From Rubrivivax sp. A210 (GTDB lineage Bacteria > Pseudomonadota > Gammaproteobacteria > Burkholderiales > Burkholderiaceae_C): a stretch of DNA of 64,000 nucleotides. This document shows, in pieces, positions 37,329-46,036 of this stretch; within the stretch, counting starts at the first letter, position 1; every line of letters starts with the position of its first letter. The translations under genes and the position numbers were made by a program. The stretch is from the NCBI RefSeq assembly GCF_904426505.1, contig NZ_CAJGBN010000004.1, positions 1 through 64,000 of the forward strand. Reading direction: 5' to 3'. The notes under the pieces were generated by a model. It was not told the DNA's origin. It ran no database searches and worked only from the letters and a program-made list of their open reading frames with translations.

Positions 37329-38170
37329 AGCGCGCTTTCCACCAGCTCGATGTCTTCAGCGCCGTGCCGCTCAAGGGCAACCCGCTCGCCGTGGTCCATG
37401 CCGCCCAGGGCCTGAGCGAGGCGCAGATGGCCGCCTTCGCGCGCTGGACCAATCTTTCCGAGACCACCTTCCTGCTGCCGCCCACTGAAGCAGCGGCGGC
37501 CGCTGGGGCCGATTACCGCGTGCGCATCTTCACCCCCGGCGGCGAGCTGCCCTTTGCCGGCCACCCCACGCTGGGCAGCTGCCACGCCTGGCTGGCGGGC
37601 GGCGGCCAGCCGCGCGAGGCCGGCGTGGTGGTGCAGGAATGCGGCGTCGGCCTGGTGCGCATCAGGCGCAGCGGCAGCCGGCTGGCCTTTGCGGCACCGC
37701 CGCTGCGTCGCACGGGGCCGGTCGAGCCCGACCTGCTGGCGTGCATTGCACGCGGCCTGGGCCTGGGCCTGGACGACATCCTGCAGCACCAGTGGGTCGA
37801 CAACGGCCCTGGCTGGTGCGCGGTGATGCTGCGCTCGGCCGCCCAGGTGCTGGCCGTCAGGCCCGACTGGGCGGTGCTGGGCGATCTCAAGCTGGGACTC
37901 GTGGGCGCTCAGCCGGCCGGCCAGGACACGCTGTTCGAGGTGCGGGCCTTCGTGCCCTCGCTGGGTGTGTCCGAAGACCCTGTCACCGGCAGCCTCAATG
38001 CCAGCCTGGCGCAGTGGCTGATTGGCGCTGGCCTCGCGCCAGCCAGCTACGTCGCGGCCCAGGGCGCGGCGCTGGGCCGGGCCGGCCGCGTCTTCGTCGA
38101 GCGCGAAGGCGCCGACATCTGGATCGGCGGCGACGTCGTCGCCTGCATCGCCGGCGAGGTCGATCTCTGA
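37325..38170 (+). CDS. PhzF-family isomerase
   Basis: 281 residues, starting in ATGA overlap with the aminotransferase. PhzF/diaminopimelate-epimerase-like fold: start FHQLDVFSAVPLKGNPLAVV, catalytic Glu in WTNLSETTFLLPP, FTPGGELPFAGHPTLGS, and the second-half GVSEDPVTGSLNASLAQWL. PhzF isomerises a dihydro-hydroxyanthranilate in phenazine synthesis. Most homologues, including this one with no phz genes around, have unknown substrates. Confidence 0.9.
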   Translation: MKRAFHQLDVFSAVPLKGNPLAVVHAAQGLSEAQMAAFARWTNLSETTFLLPPTEAAAAAGADYRVRIFTPGGELPFAGHPTLGSCHAWLAGGGQPREAGVVVQECGVGLVRIRRSGSRLAFAAPPLRRTGPVEPDLLACIARGLGLGLDDILQHQWVDNGPGWCAVMLRSAAQVLAVRPDWAVLGDLKLGLVGAQPAGQDTLFEVRAFVPSLGVSEDPVTGSLNASLAQWLIGAGLAPASYVAAQGAALGRAGRVFVEREGADIWIGGDVVACIAGEVDL

Positions 38171-38835
38171 TGGCGCCGGCGCGCGTCGACCACCTGGTCG
38201 TCGCCGCGGCCAGCCTGGAGCAGGGCGTGGCCTGGTGCGAGGCCACGCTGGGCGCGACACCCGGCCCCGGCGGCCGGCACGCGCTGATGAGTACGCACAA
38301 CCGGCTGCTCGACATTTCGAGTGCCAACTTTCCCGCCTGCTACCTGGAGATCATCGCCATCGACCCCGAGGCGCCACCGCCCGGCCGCGTGCGCTGGTTC
38401 GGGCTCGACGAGCCGGCGCTGCAGGCGCAGTTGGCGCGGGCGCCGCGGCTCGTCCACTTCGTCGCGCGCAGCGAGCGGCTCGACGAGCATCGCCTGGGCT
38501 TGGCGGCGCTGGGCCTGGACCCGGGTGAGCCGGTGGCCGCCAGCCGCGAGACACCTACCGGCCGCCTGGCCTGGACGATTGTTCTGCGCGCCGATGGCCA
38601 CTTGTTGTGCGGCGGCGCGCTGGCCACGCTGATCGCCTGGCAGGGCGTGCATCCAACGGCGCGCATGGCGCCATCCGGCGTCGCGCTGCGGGGGCTGGAA
38701 CTGCGCGGCGTGCCGGCGGCGGCGCAGGCGCTGCTGCAGGTGAGCGGCGTGCCTCACGCCGCCGGCCCCGGCCCGGCACTGCAGGCCACTCTGGCCACGC
38801 CGCGCGGCGAGATCACTCTGCACAATCGAGCATGA
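38170..38835 (+). CDS. Glyoxalase-like (VOC superfamily) protein
   Basis: 221 residues, starting in TGATG contact with the PhzF stop. It shows the Glyoxalase_3 pattern: RVDHLVVAAASLEQGVAWCEATLG (metal-binding His early), GGRHALMSTHNRLLDI, and ACYLEIIAIDPEAPPP. It probably binds a metal and a small carbonyl metabolite. The specific reaction is unknown. It is translationally coupled to both neighbours. Confidence 0.85.
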   Translation: MAPARVDHLVVAAASLEQGVAWCEATLGATPGPGGRHALMSTHNRLLDISSANFPACYLEIIAIDPEAPPPGRVRWFGLDEPALQAQLARAPRLVHFVARSERLDEHRLGLAALGLDPGEPVAASRETPTGRLAWTIVLRADGHLLCGGALATLIAWQGVHPTARMAPSGVALRGLELRGVPAAAQALLQVSGVPHAAGPGPALQATLATPRGEITLHNRA

Positions 38836-39578
38836 CCGAAGAACTCTTCCGCGACGATGCCAACTTGTTCAAGTGCGAGGCCACGGTCGTCGCCATCGAC
38901 GACGAGGGCCTGGTGCTGGACCGCAGCGTCTTCTACCCGCTGGGCGGCGGCCAGGCCGGTGATGCCGGCGTGCTGGTGGCCGCAGACAGCGGCGCCGAAC
39001 TGGCCATCGTCGACACGCGCAAGCACAAGGCGCGCGCCGGCGACATCGCCCATGTGCCGGCGGCCGGCGCCGATCTCGCCGCCTTTGCGCCCGGCACCCG
39101 CGTCGTGGCGCGCATTGATGGCGCGCGGCGCCAGGCCCACCGGCGCTTCCACACCGCCACGCATTTGCTGTGCGCCCTGGTGCCGCATCCGGTGGACGGC
39201 TGCTCCATCACCGCCGGCTATGCGCGGCTGGATTTCCACATGGCCGAGCCGCTGGACAGGGAGGCGCTCAGCGCCGGCATCGCACGCCTGGTGGCCGAGG
39301 CCCATCCGGTGCACCAGCGGTCCATCAGCGAGGCCGAGCTCGACGCCAACCCGCAGCTGGTGCGCAGCATGCGCGTGCAGCCGCCGCGTTCCGAATCGGG
39401 CCAAGGCCGGGTGCGCGTGATAGCGATCGAGGGCGTCGACGAACAACCCTGCGGCGGCACGCACGTCGACAACACGGCCGAGATCGGCGACGTGGTGGTC
39501 ACCAAGATTGAGAAGAAGTCAGCCATGACCCGCAGGGTCGTGCTCGGCTTTGCCGAGCCGGCCGCAGGCCGGGGCTGA
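38832..39578 (+). CDS. Alanyl-tRNA editing protein (AlaX)
   Basis: 248 residues, ATGA overlap with the glyoxalase-like gene. The AlaRS editing-domain fold has zinc motif HTATH (107-111) and the second zinc segment EQPCGGTH near residue 205. It removes wrongly attached Ser or Gly from tRNA-Ala in trans. Its place in an amino-acid exporter/aminotransferase operon suggests protection against a mischarged amino acid. The last 67 coding bases are duplicated just after the gene. Confidence 0.9.
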   Translation: MTEELFRDDANLFKCEATVVAIDDEGLVLDRSVFYPLGGGQAGDAGVLVAADSGAELAIVDTRKHKARAGDIAHVPAAGADLAAFAPGTRVVARIDGARRQAHRRFHTATHLLCALVPHPVDGCSITAGYARLDFHMAEPLDREALSAGIARLVAEAHPVHQRSISEAELDANPQLVRSMRVQPPRSESGQGRVRVIAIEGVDEQPCGGTHVDNTAEIGDVVVTKIEKKSAMTRRVVLGFAEPAAGRG

Positions 39579-39695
39579 CGATATCGGGGAGCGCTCATAT
39601 CCGCGCAGCGGATGTGAGCGATCACCAGAAGAAGTCAGCCATGACCCGCAGGGTCGTGCTCGGCTTTGCCGAGCCGGCCGCAGGCCGGGGCTGAC
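39511..39695 (+). repeat. Duplicated 69-bp unit with nested palindromes at the end of alaX
   Basis: Bases 39511-39579, covering the alaX 3' end and stop, recur apparently exactly at 39627-39695. Each unit has two hairpins: GCTCGG-cttt-GCCGAGC and CCGGCC-gca-GGCCGG. The 47-bp spacer contains a 13-bp stem with a 3-base loop (39592-39604 with 39608-39620). The whole looks like a REP-type palindromic cluster and may end transcription. The copy number elsewhere in the genome cannot be seen here. Confidence 0.85.
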
Positions 39696-39754
39696 ACAAT
39701 CGCCGTTAGAGGCCGGCCATCGGGGTGGATGGATCGGGCCCGAACGGAGGATCC

Positions 39755-41551
39755 ATGCTGCTGCTTCGAGCTCATGTCAAGGCACTGTTGTCGGTCGCAG
39801 GCCTGTTGGCGCTGGTGGCCTGCGGCGGTGGCGGGGGTGCTTCCGTCGAGGCCTCGACCGCGGTCGACAACGGCCCGCGTCAGCCCCAGGCCACGGTGGT
39901 TCGCGACGACAATCCCACCGCAGCGCGCATGGCGCTGGGGCCGGCGGATTTCTTGCCTACGGGTGCCGCCGGGCAATGGGTCTACAACCGCCTGGATGAC
40001 GCCGGCCAGCGCTTGGGTGGCACAAGGATTGAATCCACGCCGGGTCGCGACAGCCTGCAGGTGGTGGAAACCGACGAAGGTTTCGCGCCCGACTCCACCA
40101 CCTACAGGCTGGATGCGGCCGGTTGGGTGTTGGCCAGTCTGGCCAACACGCAATTGCCGGCCGGCGCCATTGCGGTCATCGGCGAGATCACGCAGTACCC
40201 CAGCCCGTTCCACGGTATCGGGTCCACCCGCGTGCAGTTTCGCAGTGGCGACTTCGGGCGCGACCTGGACGGTGATGGTGTCAACGAGAGTTTCGAATTC
40301 CAGTTCCGCCAAACCATGTTGGGCTACGAAGCGGTTGCCGGCCCCTACGGCGAGGTCGAGGCGCTGCACATCCGCGACGAGTTGCTGCTCACGGTGATTC
40401 CGTCCAAGCGCGGCAGTGCCAACGCGACGGCCCGCGTGGAGGTGGATGACTGGCTGGTCAAAGGCGCGGGCCTGGTGCGCGAGCGGGTGCGCTCGCTGGG
40501 AGCGGACGGCAACGATGTCTTTCCGCCCTACACACTGGCTTTGGCGTCGGTGCGCATAGGCGGGGCAGATCCGCTGGATGTCAACGCCATCAGCCAGATC
40601 CGGTCGCTGGCTGTCACCAACCGGGATCTGGTGTACGACGCCGCGCGCCTGCGCTACTACGCCAGCGTGCCCGGCAGCGTGCTGGGACAAGGCAACCGCA
40701 TCGCGGTGATAGATGCGGCCAGCGGCGCCGTCAACTATTCGGCCGTGGTGGGCTCGGAGCCCGGTGCGATGGCACTGGCGGCCGATGGCGCCTCGCTCTA
40801 CGTGGCGCTGGACGGCAGCAGCGAGTTGCTGCATCTGGCCTTGCCCGGCCTTACCGAGATCGGCCGCGTGCGGCTGCCGGCCGATTCCATCTTCGGACCC
40901 TATGTCACGGAGACCTTGGCCGCATCCCCGGTGGATCCGCGGGTGGTGGCTGTGTCGCTGGCCTACACCGGCTCGAGCCCGCGCCATGCCGGTGTGCTGC
41001 TGGTGCGCAACCTGCAAGCTATGCCGCAACGCACAGCCGGCCACACCGGATCCAACGTCATCGCGTTCGGCGCCGACGGCGGCTGGCTGTATGGCCTCAA
41101 CAACGAGACCACCGAATTCGGCCTGCGACGCATCGAGGTGCTGGCCGACGGTCTGGCCGAGCGCCAGGTGCTTCCAAGTGCGGTGCCGCAGTTCTACCTG
41201 CGGTCCCTCCAGAGGAGCGCCAGCGGGCTGGTCCTGGGCAACCGCCTGTATGCCGAGGGCAGCCTAGCGCCGCTGGGCCAGATCAGTGGCGCGGCCGAAT
41301 GCTGGCCGCTGGCCGCACCGAAGCTGGCCTGCATCACGCACACCTTCGGATCTGACTTTGACCTGCTCGTGGCCGATGCCGGCCGAAGCAGCCTGCTGGC
41401 CAGGCTGCATGCGCCCACCGACAACCAGGCTTCACGCCGCATCCTGGTGGCTGGACCGCCCGGGCAACTGGCGGTGCGCGACCGCATCGACCATCCTGCC
41501 CGGAACGAATCCACCCGCATCCTGCTGCTGAGCCATCCGGCCCTCAACTGA
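39755..41551 (+). CDS. Lipoprotein with beta-propeller-like repeats, function unknown
   Basis: 598 residues. The ATG at 39755 is preceded by CGGAGG. Signal peptide with lipobox LVAC (mature Cys followed by GGGGG), so it is membrane-anchored in the periplasm or outer membrane. The N-terminal domain is unrecognised (WVYNRLDDAGQRLGGTRI and an EF-hand-like DLDGDGVNE segment). The C-terminal half has YncE-like propeller strands (GNRIAVIDAASGAVNYSAVVG, AADGASLYVALDG). No specific role can be given. Confidence 0.72.
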   Translation: MLLLRAHVKALLSVAGLLALVACGGGGGASVEASTAVDNGPRQPQATVVRDDNPTAARMALGPADFLPTGAAGQWVYNRLDDAGQRLGGTRIESTPGRDSLQVVETDEGFAPDSTTYRLDAAGWVLASLANTQLPAGAIAVIGEITQYPSPFHGIGSTRVQFRSGDFGRDLDGDGVNESFEFQFRQTMLGYEAVAGPYGEVEALHIRDELLLTVIPSKRGSANATARVEVDDWLVKGAGLVRERVRSLGADGNDVFPPYTLALASVRIGGADPLDVNAISQIRSLAVTNRDLVYDAARLRYYASVPGSVLGQGNRIAVIDAASGAVNYSAVVGSEPGAMALAADGASLYVALDGSSELLHLALPGLTEIGRVRLPADSIFGPYVTETLAASPVDPRVVAVSLAYTGSSPRHAGVLLVRNLQAMPQRTAGHTGSNVIAFGADGGWLYGLNNETTEFGLRRIEVLADGLAERQVLPSAVPQFYLRSLQRSASGLVLGNRLYAEGSLAPLGQISGAAECWPLAAPKLACITHTFGSDFDLLVADAGRSSLLARLHAPTDNQASRRILVAGPPGQLAVRDRIDHPARNESTRILLLSHPALN

Positions 41552-41573
41552 GCGTCGCCGGCCAGAGCCGGCG

Positions 41574-41912
41574 TCAGGGCGCCCCGCCCGTCACCTTCGA
41601 CACGTAGGCGGCCAGCGCCTCGATCTGCGCCTCGTTCAGGCGCTCGCGGAACGAGGGCATGGCGCCGACGCCGTTGCGCAGCGCGGTGGCCACGCGGCGG
41701 GCATCGGGCTTGATTTCGTCCAGCACCGGCCCCACCGCGCCGGCGCTGCCGGCATCGGCCAGCGTGTGGCACAGCGCGCAGGGCGGCACGGCGTCCTGCG
41801 TGAAGAGGCGGCGGCCCAGCTCGATCTGGGCGGCGGCATCGGTGGCTTGCACGGCCGGCGCCGTGCAGGCCGCCGCCAGGATCAACGAGAAAGCGGCTGC
41901 GCCCAGCTTCAC
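41574..41912 (-). CDS. c-type cytochrome subunit of sulfite dehydrogenase (SorB-like)
   Basis: 112 residues from a GTG overlapping the molybdoenzyme stop (GTGA). Signal peptide (KLGAAAFSLILAAACTAPAVQA), one haem motif CALCH (45-49), and a distal Met in VGAMPSFRERL. In SorAB the small cytochrome takes electrons from the molybdenum subunit and passes them to cytochrome c. The coupling and size support that role. Confidence 0.85.
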   Translation of the reverse strand: MKLGAAAFSLILAAACTAPAVQATDAAAQIELGRRLFTQDAVPPCALCHTLADAGSAGAVGPVLDEIKPDARRVATALRNGVGAMPSFRERLNEAQIEALAAYVSKVTGGAP

Positions 41913-43123
41913 GCCACCGTCACCTTCACCGCGTGGTCGGCCCAGCTGTTGTTGTTGTAGCCACCGGCGTTCTCGAAGCGCTGTTCGGGCTGCACATTGC
42001 CGGCGCTGTCGGTGGCGCGGCTGGCCAGCACGAAGCTGCCGGCCGGCAGCTTGGTGGCCAGCGCAAACTGGCGCCAGGCGTAGCGGCCGAGATCGGGGCC
42101 GACGAAGCGGGCGACGCTCCAGCTCTTGCCGCCGTCCAGCGAGACCTCGACCTTGGCGACCGGATTCAGCCCGCCAAAGGCCACGCCCAGCACCTGCACC
42201 AGGCCGGCCTTGAGCGTGCCGCTCTCGGCCGTGGGCGTGTTGATCCAGGACTTGACGCCCATCTCCTGCACCGAGGGCTGGCTGGGATCGCCCTTGCCGC
42301 CCGGGGGCGAGAGGCGGTAGCCGTGCGACATGATGCGGGCGTCGGTCTCCTGCGCCGTGAAGGCCAGTTGCTTGACGTACTTGATGCTGTTGACGCCGGT
42401 ATAGCCCGGCACGATCAGGCGCAGCGGGCCGCCGTGGGCCAGTGGCAGCGGCGCGCCGTTCATCTCCCAGGCCAGCAGCGCGTCGGCCATCGCGGCCAGC
42501 GGCACCGAGCGCTCGACGACCACGCTCTTGGGGTCCACGCCCGCGGGCAGCTTCTCGCCACCAGTGCCGGTGATGAACTTCATGCCGTCGGCGACGCCGC
42601 CCAGGGCCTCGGCCACCCAGCGCAGCGGCACGCCGCTCCACATCACGCAGCCGGCGGCGCCCACCTGCCAGGGCGTGCCGCTGGGCTTGCTGGGGAAGAA
42701 GCCGCGGCCATTGCCCGAGCACTGCAGCACCATGGCCACGCTCTCGACGCCCAGGGTCTTGAGTTCGGCCAGCGTCAGCGTGCGCGGGTTCTTGACGCCG
42801 GCGATGCTCACCTCCCAGGCATTGCGGTCGGCCACGATGGCGGCATCGGGCGCGGGCAGGTTGTTGCGGATGTAGAGCTGGTCGGCCGGCGTGATGACGC
42901 CGTTGCCGAAGGCGCTGCGCCGGGTCTCGATGGTGGTGCCGCTGTGGACGATCATGCTCGCGGCGTCTTTCCAGCCGGCAAAGGGCGGCAGCGGCTTGGG
43001 CGCAGCGGCGGCGGTCTGGGCGGCGGCGCCGCGCGCAAAGGTGGCCAGGCCGGCCGCGGCCAGGGCGCTGGCGCTGCCGGCGAGCAGGTGGCGGCGGGGC
43101 AGGGAGGCGAGATCGGGCTTCAT
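41909..43123 (-). CDS. Sulfite dehydrogenase molybdopterin subunit (SorA-like)
   Basis: 404 residues from the ATG at 43123. The Tat signal peptide RRHLLAGSASALAAAGL leads to a sulfite-oxidase-type fold. The Mo-ligand cysteine lies in VLQCSGNGRGFF, and further conserved segments are GVPLRWVAEALGG, LPLAHGGPLRLIVPGYTGVNSIKYVK and the C-terminal dimerisation domain (VEVSLDGGKSWSVA). It is exported folded to the periplasm and oxidises sulfite to sulfate. With the following cytochrome it forms the SorAB enzyme. A role in sulfur-compound oxidation or detoxification is inferred. Confidence 0.88.
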   Translation of the reverse strand: MKPDLASLPRRHLLAGSASALAAAGLATFARGAAAQTAAAAPKPLPPFAGWKDAASMIVHSGTTIETRRSAFGNGVITPADQLYIRNNLPAPDAAIVADRNAWEVSIAGVKNPRTLTLAELKTLGVESVAMVLQCSGNGRGFFPSKPSGTPWQVGAAGCVMWSGVPLRWVAEALGGVADGMKFITGTGGEKLPAGVDPKSVVVERSVPLAAMADALLAWEMNGAPLPLAHGGPLRLIVPGYTGVNSIKYVKQLAFTAQETDARIMSHGYRLSPPGGKGDPSQPSVQEMGVKSWINTPTAESGTLKAGLVQVLGVAFGGLNPVAKVEVSLDGGKSWSVARFVGPDLGRYAWRQFALATKLPAGSFVLASRATDSAGNVQPEQRFENAGGYNNNSWADHAVKVTVA

Positions 43124-43221
43124 GGGTTCTCCGGGGCTGTCGGTTGCGGGCTCAACACGATTCTGATGCCGCCACAAGGCATTTTTGTCACGCTGTGCTT
43201 AAGACTTTTGGAGCCGGCACG

Positions 43222-43243
43222 AAAAGGCCCGCCGAAGCGGGCC
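43222..43243 (-). terminator. Intrinsic terminator of the cytochrome c' gene
   Basis: On the minus strand GGCCCGC-ttcg-GCGGGCC followed by TTTT, 31 bases beyond the cytochrome c' stop. A classic GC stem with UUCG tetraloop and T tract. Confidence 0.85.
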
Positions 43244-43273
43244 CGGTTCAGCGCCGACGCAGGCGCGCCGCGA

Positions 43274-43729
43274 TCACTGATTGCGGAAGTCGTCGTGGCA
43301 GCCCTTGCAGGTCTTGCCGACTTCGCCGAAGGCCGGCTTCAGCGTGTCCAGGCTGTTGGACTTGGTGGCAGCGACGAGCTTGACCATCGCGTCCTGCATC
43401 GCCTTGGCGCCGCTGTCGAACTTGGCGCGGTCGCTCCAGATGGCGGCCTTGGCCTTGCCCTTCTCGGTGCTGGACGTGCCTTCGACGAAGCCGGCGAAGG
43501 GCAGCTTGGCGAGACTGGCCACGACCTCGATGTTGGCGGCGGCGGCGGCGGCGTCATAAGGCGCCTTGCCCTGCACCATGGCGCCGACGCGGCTGAAGTG
43601 CTGGCCGATCACGAACATCGCGCTCTGGCGGTACTTGACGGCGTCCTCGGGCTTCTGGAACTGGGCTGCGGCGGGCAGGGCGGTGGCGAGGCCGGCCACG
43701 GTGGCGGCGGCCAGGATGAAACGCTGCAT
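43274..43729 (-). CDS. Cytochrome c'
   Basis: 151 residues from the ATG at 43729 (GGAG upstream). Signal peptide (FILAAATVAGLATALPAAAQ), then a four-helix bundle with the haem motif CKGCH close to the C-terminus, followed by DDFRNQ, the hallmark of cytochrome c'. It is periplasmic, binds NO or CO, and is often linked to nitrosative stress. It is divergent from a cytochrome b561-type gene, a frequent pairing. Confidence 0.93.
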   Translation of the reverse strand: MQRFILAAATVAGLATALPAAAQFQKPEDAVKYRQSAMFVIGQHFSRVGAMVQGKAPYDAAAAAANIEVVASLAKLPFAGFVEGTSSTEKGKAKAAIWSDRAKFDSGAKAMQDAMVKLVAATKSNSLDTLKPAFGEVGKTCKGCHDDFRNQ

Positions 43730-43929
43730 CGGGATACTCCGAAAGAAAGGTGTTTGGGTAGGTGAACTGCGTGCTGCTTGGCACACCCGGCGCGAGTGTA
43801 CGGAGCGTTTACGCCCGGGGCAGCGCATCAATTTCAGGACCAAGGGTAACTCCCGGTAAGCGGTGAGGGAGTGCGCGCCGCACCCAAGTCGCGGTATGGT
43901 TGCGCCCCTCACCGTACCGATCCGCCACC

Positions 43930-44613
43930 ATGCCCGAACGCTCCTACCAGCCCGTGCGCGTGTGGGATCTGCCCACCCGCCTTTTCCACTGGGTGCTGGC
44001 GCTGTGCATCGTCGCCTCGGTGGTGACGGCCAAGATCGGCGGCGGCGCCATGGACTGGCATTTCCGCTGCGGCTATGTCGTGCTCACGCTGCTGGCCTTC
44101 CGCGTCGTCTGGGGCCTGGTGGGCGGGCGCTGGTCGCGCTTTGCCAGCTTCATCTACGCGCCGGCCACGGTGCTGCGCTACCTGCGCGGCCAGGTCAAGC
44201 CGGGCGAGCACCTCGACGTGGGCCACAACCCGCTGGGCAGCTTCTCGGTCTTCGGCCTGCTTGCCATCCTCGCGCTGCAGGTGGCCACCGGCCTGGTGGC
44301 CGACGACGAGATCGCCTACTCCGGCCCGCTCAACCGCCTGGTCGAGACCGCCACTGCCGAGGTGGCGACGAGCTGGCACAAGACCTGGGGCCAGTGGATC
44401 ATCCTCGGCCTGGTGGCGCTGCACATCGCGGCCATCGTCTACTACCTGCGCCGCAAGCGCGTCAACCTGGTCCGGCCCATGGTGCTGGGCGACAAGCGCC
44501 TGCCGCCGGGCACGCCGGCCAGCGCCGACGGCACGCCGCAGCGCGTGCTGGCGGTGCTCATCGTCGCGCTGTGCGCGGTGGGGGCCTACTGGGTGGCGGT
44601 GCAGGGAGGATGA
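43930..44613 (+). CDS. Cytochrome b561-type membrane protein
   Basis: 227 residues with four main membrane helices and a weak fifth at the C-terminus. Haem-ligand histidines are visible in LPTRLFHWVLALC, GEHLDVGHNPLG, TSWHKTWGQWIILGLVALHIAA. It belongs to the Ni-hydrogenase/b561 cytochrome family, which reduces periplasmic c-type cytochromes. It is likely the electron donor or partner of the divergent cytochrome c'. Confidence 0.88.
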   Translation: MPERSYQPVRVWDLPTRLFHWVLALCIVASVVTAKIGGGAMDWHFRCGYVVLTLLAFRVVWGLVGGRWSRFASFIYAPATVLRYLRGQVKPGEHLDVGHNPLGSFSVFGLLAILALQVATGLVADDEIAYSGPLNRLVETATAEVATSWHKTWGQWIILGLVALHIAAIVYYLRRKRVNLVRPMVLGDKRLPPGTPASADGTPQRVLAVLIVALCAVGAYWVAVQGG

Positions 44614-44617
44614 GGCC

Positions 44618-45145
44618 GTGAAGGGTGACGCGCGGATCGTGCAGCCCCGCATCGAGGTGCTCCAGGTCGAGACCGCGGCCCGTTTGGACGACGTGCGCGC
44701 GCTGTTCCGCGAATACGCGGGCACGCTGACGGTGGACCTGTGCTTCCAACGCTTCGATGAAGAGCTTGCGGCGCTGCCCGGCGAGTACGCGGCGCCGGCC
44801 GGGGCGCTGTTGCTGGCCCTGGTCGACGGCCGGCCGGCCGGCTGCGGTGCGCTGCGCTCTCTGCGCGACACCGACCACGTCAACGCCTGCGAGATGAAGC
44901 GGCTTTACGTGCCGCGCGCCTTTCGCAGCCTGGGCCTGGGTCGCCTGATCGCACAGCGCCTGATGGACCTGGGCGCGCAGGCCGGCTATTCCTGCATGCT
45001 GCTCGACACGCTGGATGAGATGGAGGCCGCTCGCGGCCTCTACGAATCGCTGGGCTTCGAGGAAATTCCACCCTACTACTTCAACCCGATTCCAGGCGCG
45101 CACTACCTCAAGGCCGAGCTCGACGCGCTCGGTTCGCGCTGGTAG
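44618..45145 (+). CDS. GNAT-family N-acetyltransferase
   Basis: 175 residues. The GTG at 44618 follows GGGAGGA and lies 4 bases after the b561 stop. Acetyl-CoA motif A is MKRLYVPRAFRSLGLGRLIAQRLMDL, and motif B is LYESLGFEEIPPYYFNP. It resembles the family of putative acetyltransferases acting on small molecules. The substrate is unknown. Confidence 0.88.
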   Translation: MKGDARIVQPRIEVLQVETAARLDDVRALFREYAGTLTVDLCFQRFDEELAALPGEYAAPAGALLLALVDGRPAGCGALRSLRDTDHVNACEMKRLYVPRAFRSLGLGRLIAQRLMDLGAQAGYSCMLLDTLDEMEAARGLYESLGFEEIPPYYFNPIPGAHYLKAELDALGSRW

Positions 45146-45182
45146 CGGCGGGGCCGCCTGCGGCTTGCGGCATCATCGGGGG

Positions 45183-46034
45183 ATGAGCATCCCCCCTCTC
45201 GAATTGCGCCAGGGCGAGCTTCGCCTGGCCCTGCGGCCCGAACTCGGTGGCGCCATTGCCGGCCTCTGGCTGGGCGACACCGAGGTGCTGCGCAGCAGCG
45301 AAGCGGCCGATCTGGCATCGGCGCGCGCCTCGGCCTGCTACCCGCTGGCGCCGTATTCCAACCGCCTGGGCTACCGGCGCTTCCGCTGGCAGGGCCAGGA
45401 CCACACCACGGCGCCCAACTTCGACGACAGCCCGCATTCGCTGCACGGCGTGGCCTGGCTGCGCGCCTGGGAGCGCGTCTCGGCCAGCGATGACCAGGCC
45501 GAGCTGCGCTACGCCCATGCCGCCGACGCCCACTGGCCCTTCGCCTTCGAGGCACGCCAGCGCTTCGTGCTGACGCCGGGATCGCTGGAGGTACACCTGT
45601 CCTTCACCAACCTGGCCGACCAGCCCCAGCCGGCCGGCCTGGGCTGGCACCCGTATTTCCCCAAGCGCCACCGCAGCCGCCTGCACATCGAGATCAGCGA
45701 GCGCTGGGAAAGCGATGCCAGCGGCCTGCCGACGCGACAGGTGCCCCAGCCCGGCATCGACGGCGATGTCGCCCACCTGGCCTTCGACAACTGCTTCGAA
45801 GGCTGGCGCGGCCCGGCGCGCATCCGCGACGAGAAGCTCTCGCTGCGCCTCACGTCGTCGCTGCCCTACCTGGTGGTCTACACGCCCGACACCAAGCCCT
45901 ATTACTGCGTCGAGCCGGTCAGCCACGTCAGCAACGCCATCCACATGTCCAACCCGGCGGCCCATGGCCTGCGCGCGCTGGCGCCGAAAACCACCTTCGA
46001 CGCCTGGATGAAGCTGGAAATCGACAAGGCCTGA
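45183..46034 (+). CDS. Aldose 1-epimerase-like protein
   Basis: 283 residues from the ATG at 45183. GalM fold: LALRPELGGAIAGLWLGD, YPLAPYSNRLGYRRFRW, HSLHGVAWLRAW (catalytic His region), GWHPYFPKR, and the C-terminal VVYTPDTKPYYCVEPVSHVSNA with the catalytic Glu. It interconverts alpha and beta sugar anomers in the cytoplasm. Two bases separate it from the SMP-30 lactonase gene, so both likely serve one sugar oxidation route. Confidence 0.9.
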   Translation: MSIPPLELRQGELRLALRPELGGAIAGLWLGDTEVLRSSEAADLASARASACYPLAPYSNRLGYRRFRWQGQDHTTAPNFDDSPHSLHGVAWLRAWERVSASDDQAELRYAHAADAHWPFAFEARQRFVLTPGSLEVHLSFTNLADQPQPAGLGWHPYFPKRHRSRLHIEISERWESDASGLPTRQVPQPGIDGDVAHLAFDNCFEGWRGPARIRDEKLSLRLTSSLPYLVVYTPDTKPYYCVEPVSHVSNAIHMSNPAAHGLRALAPKTTFDAWMKLEIDKA

Positions 46035-46036
46035 CG

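Noticed and set aside
37325-38170. Phenazine biosynthesis from the PhzF gene
   Set aside because: No other phz genes are present; PhzF homologues are widespread with unknown roles.
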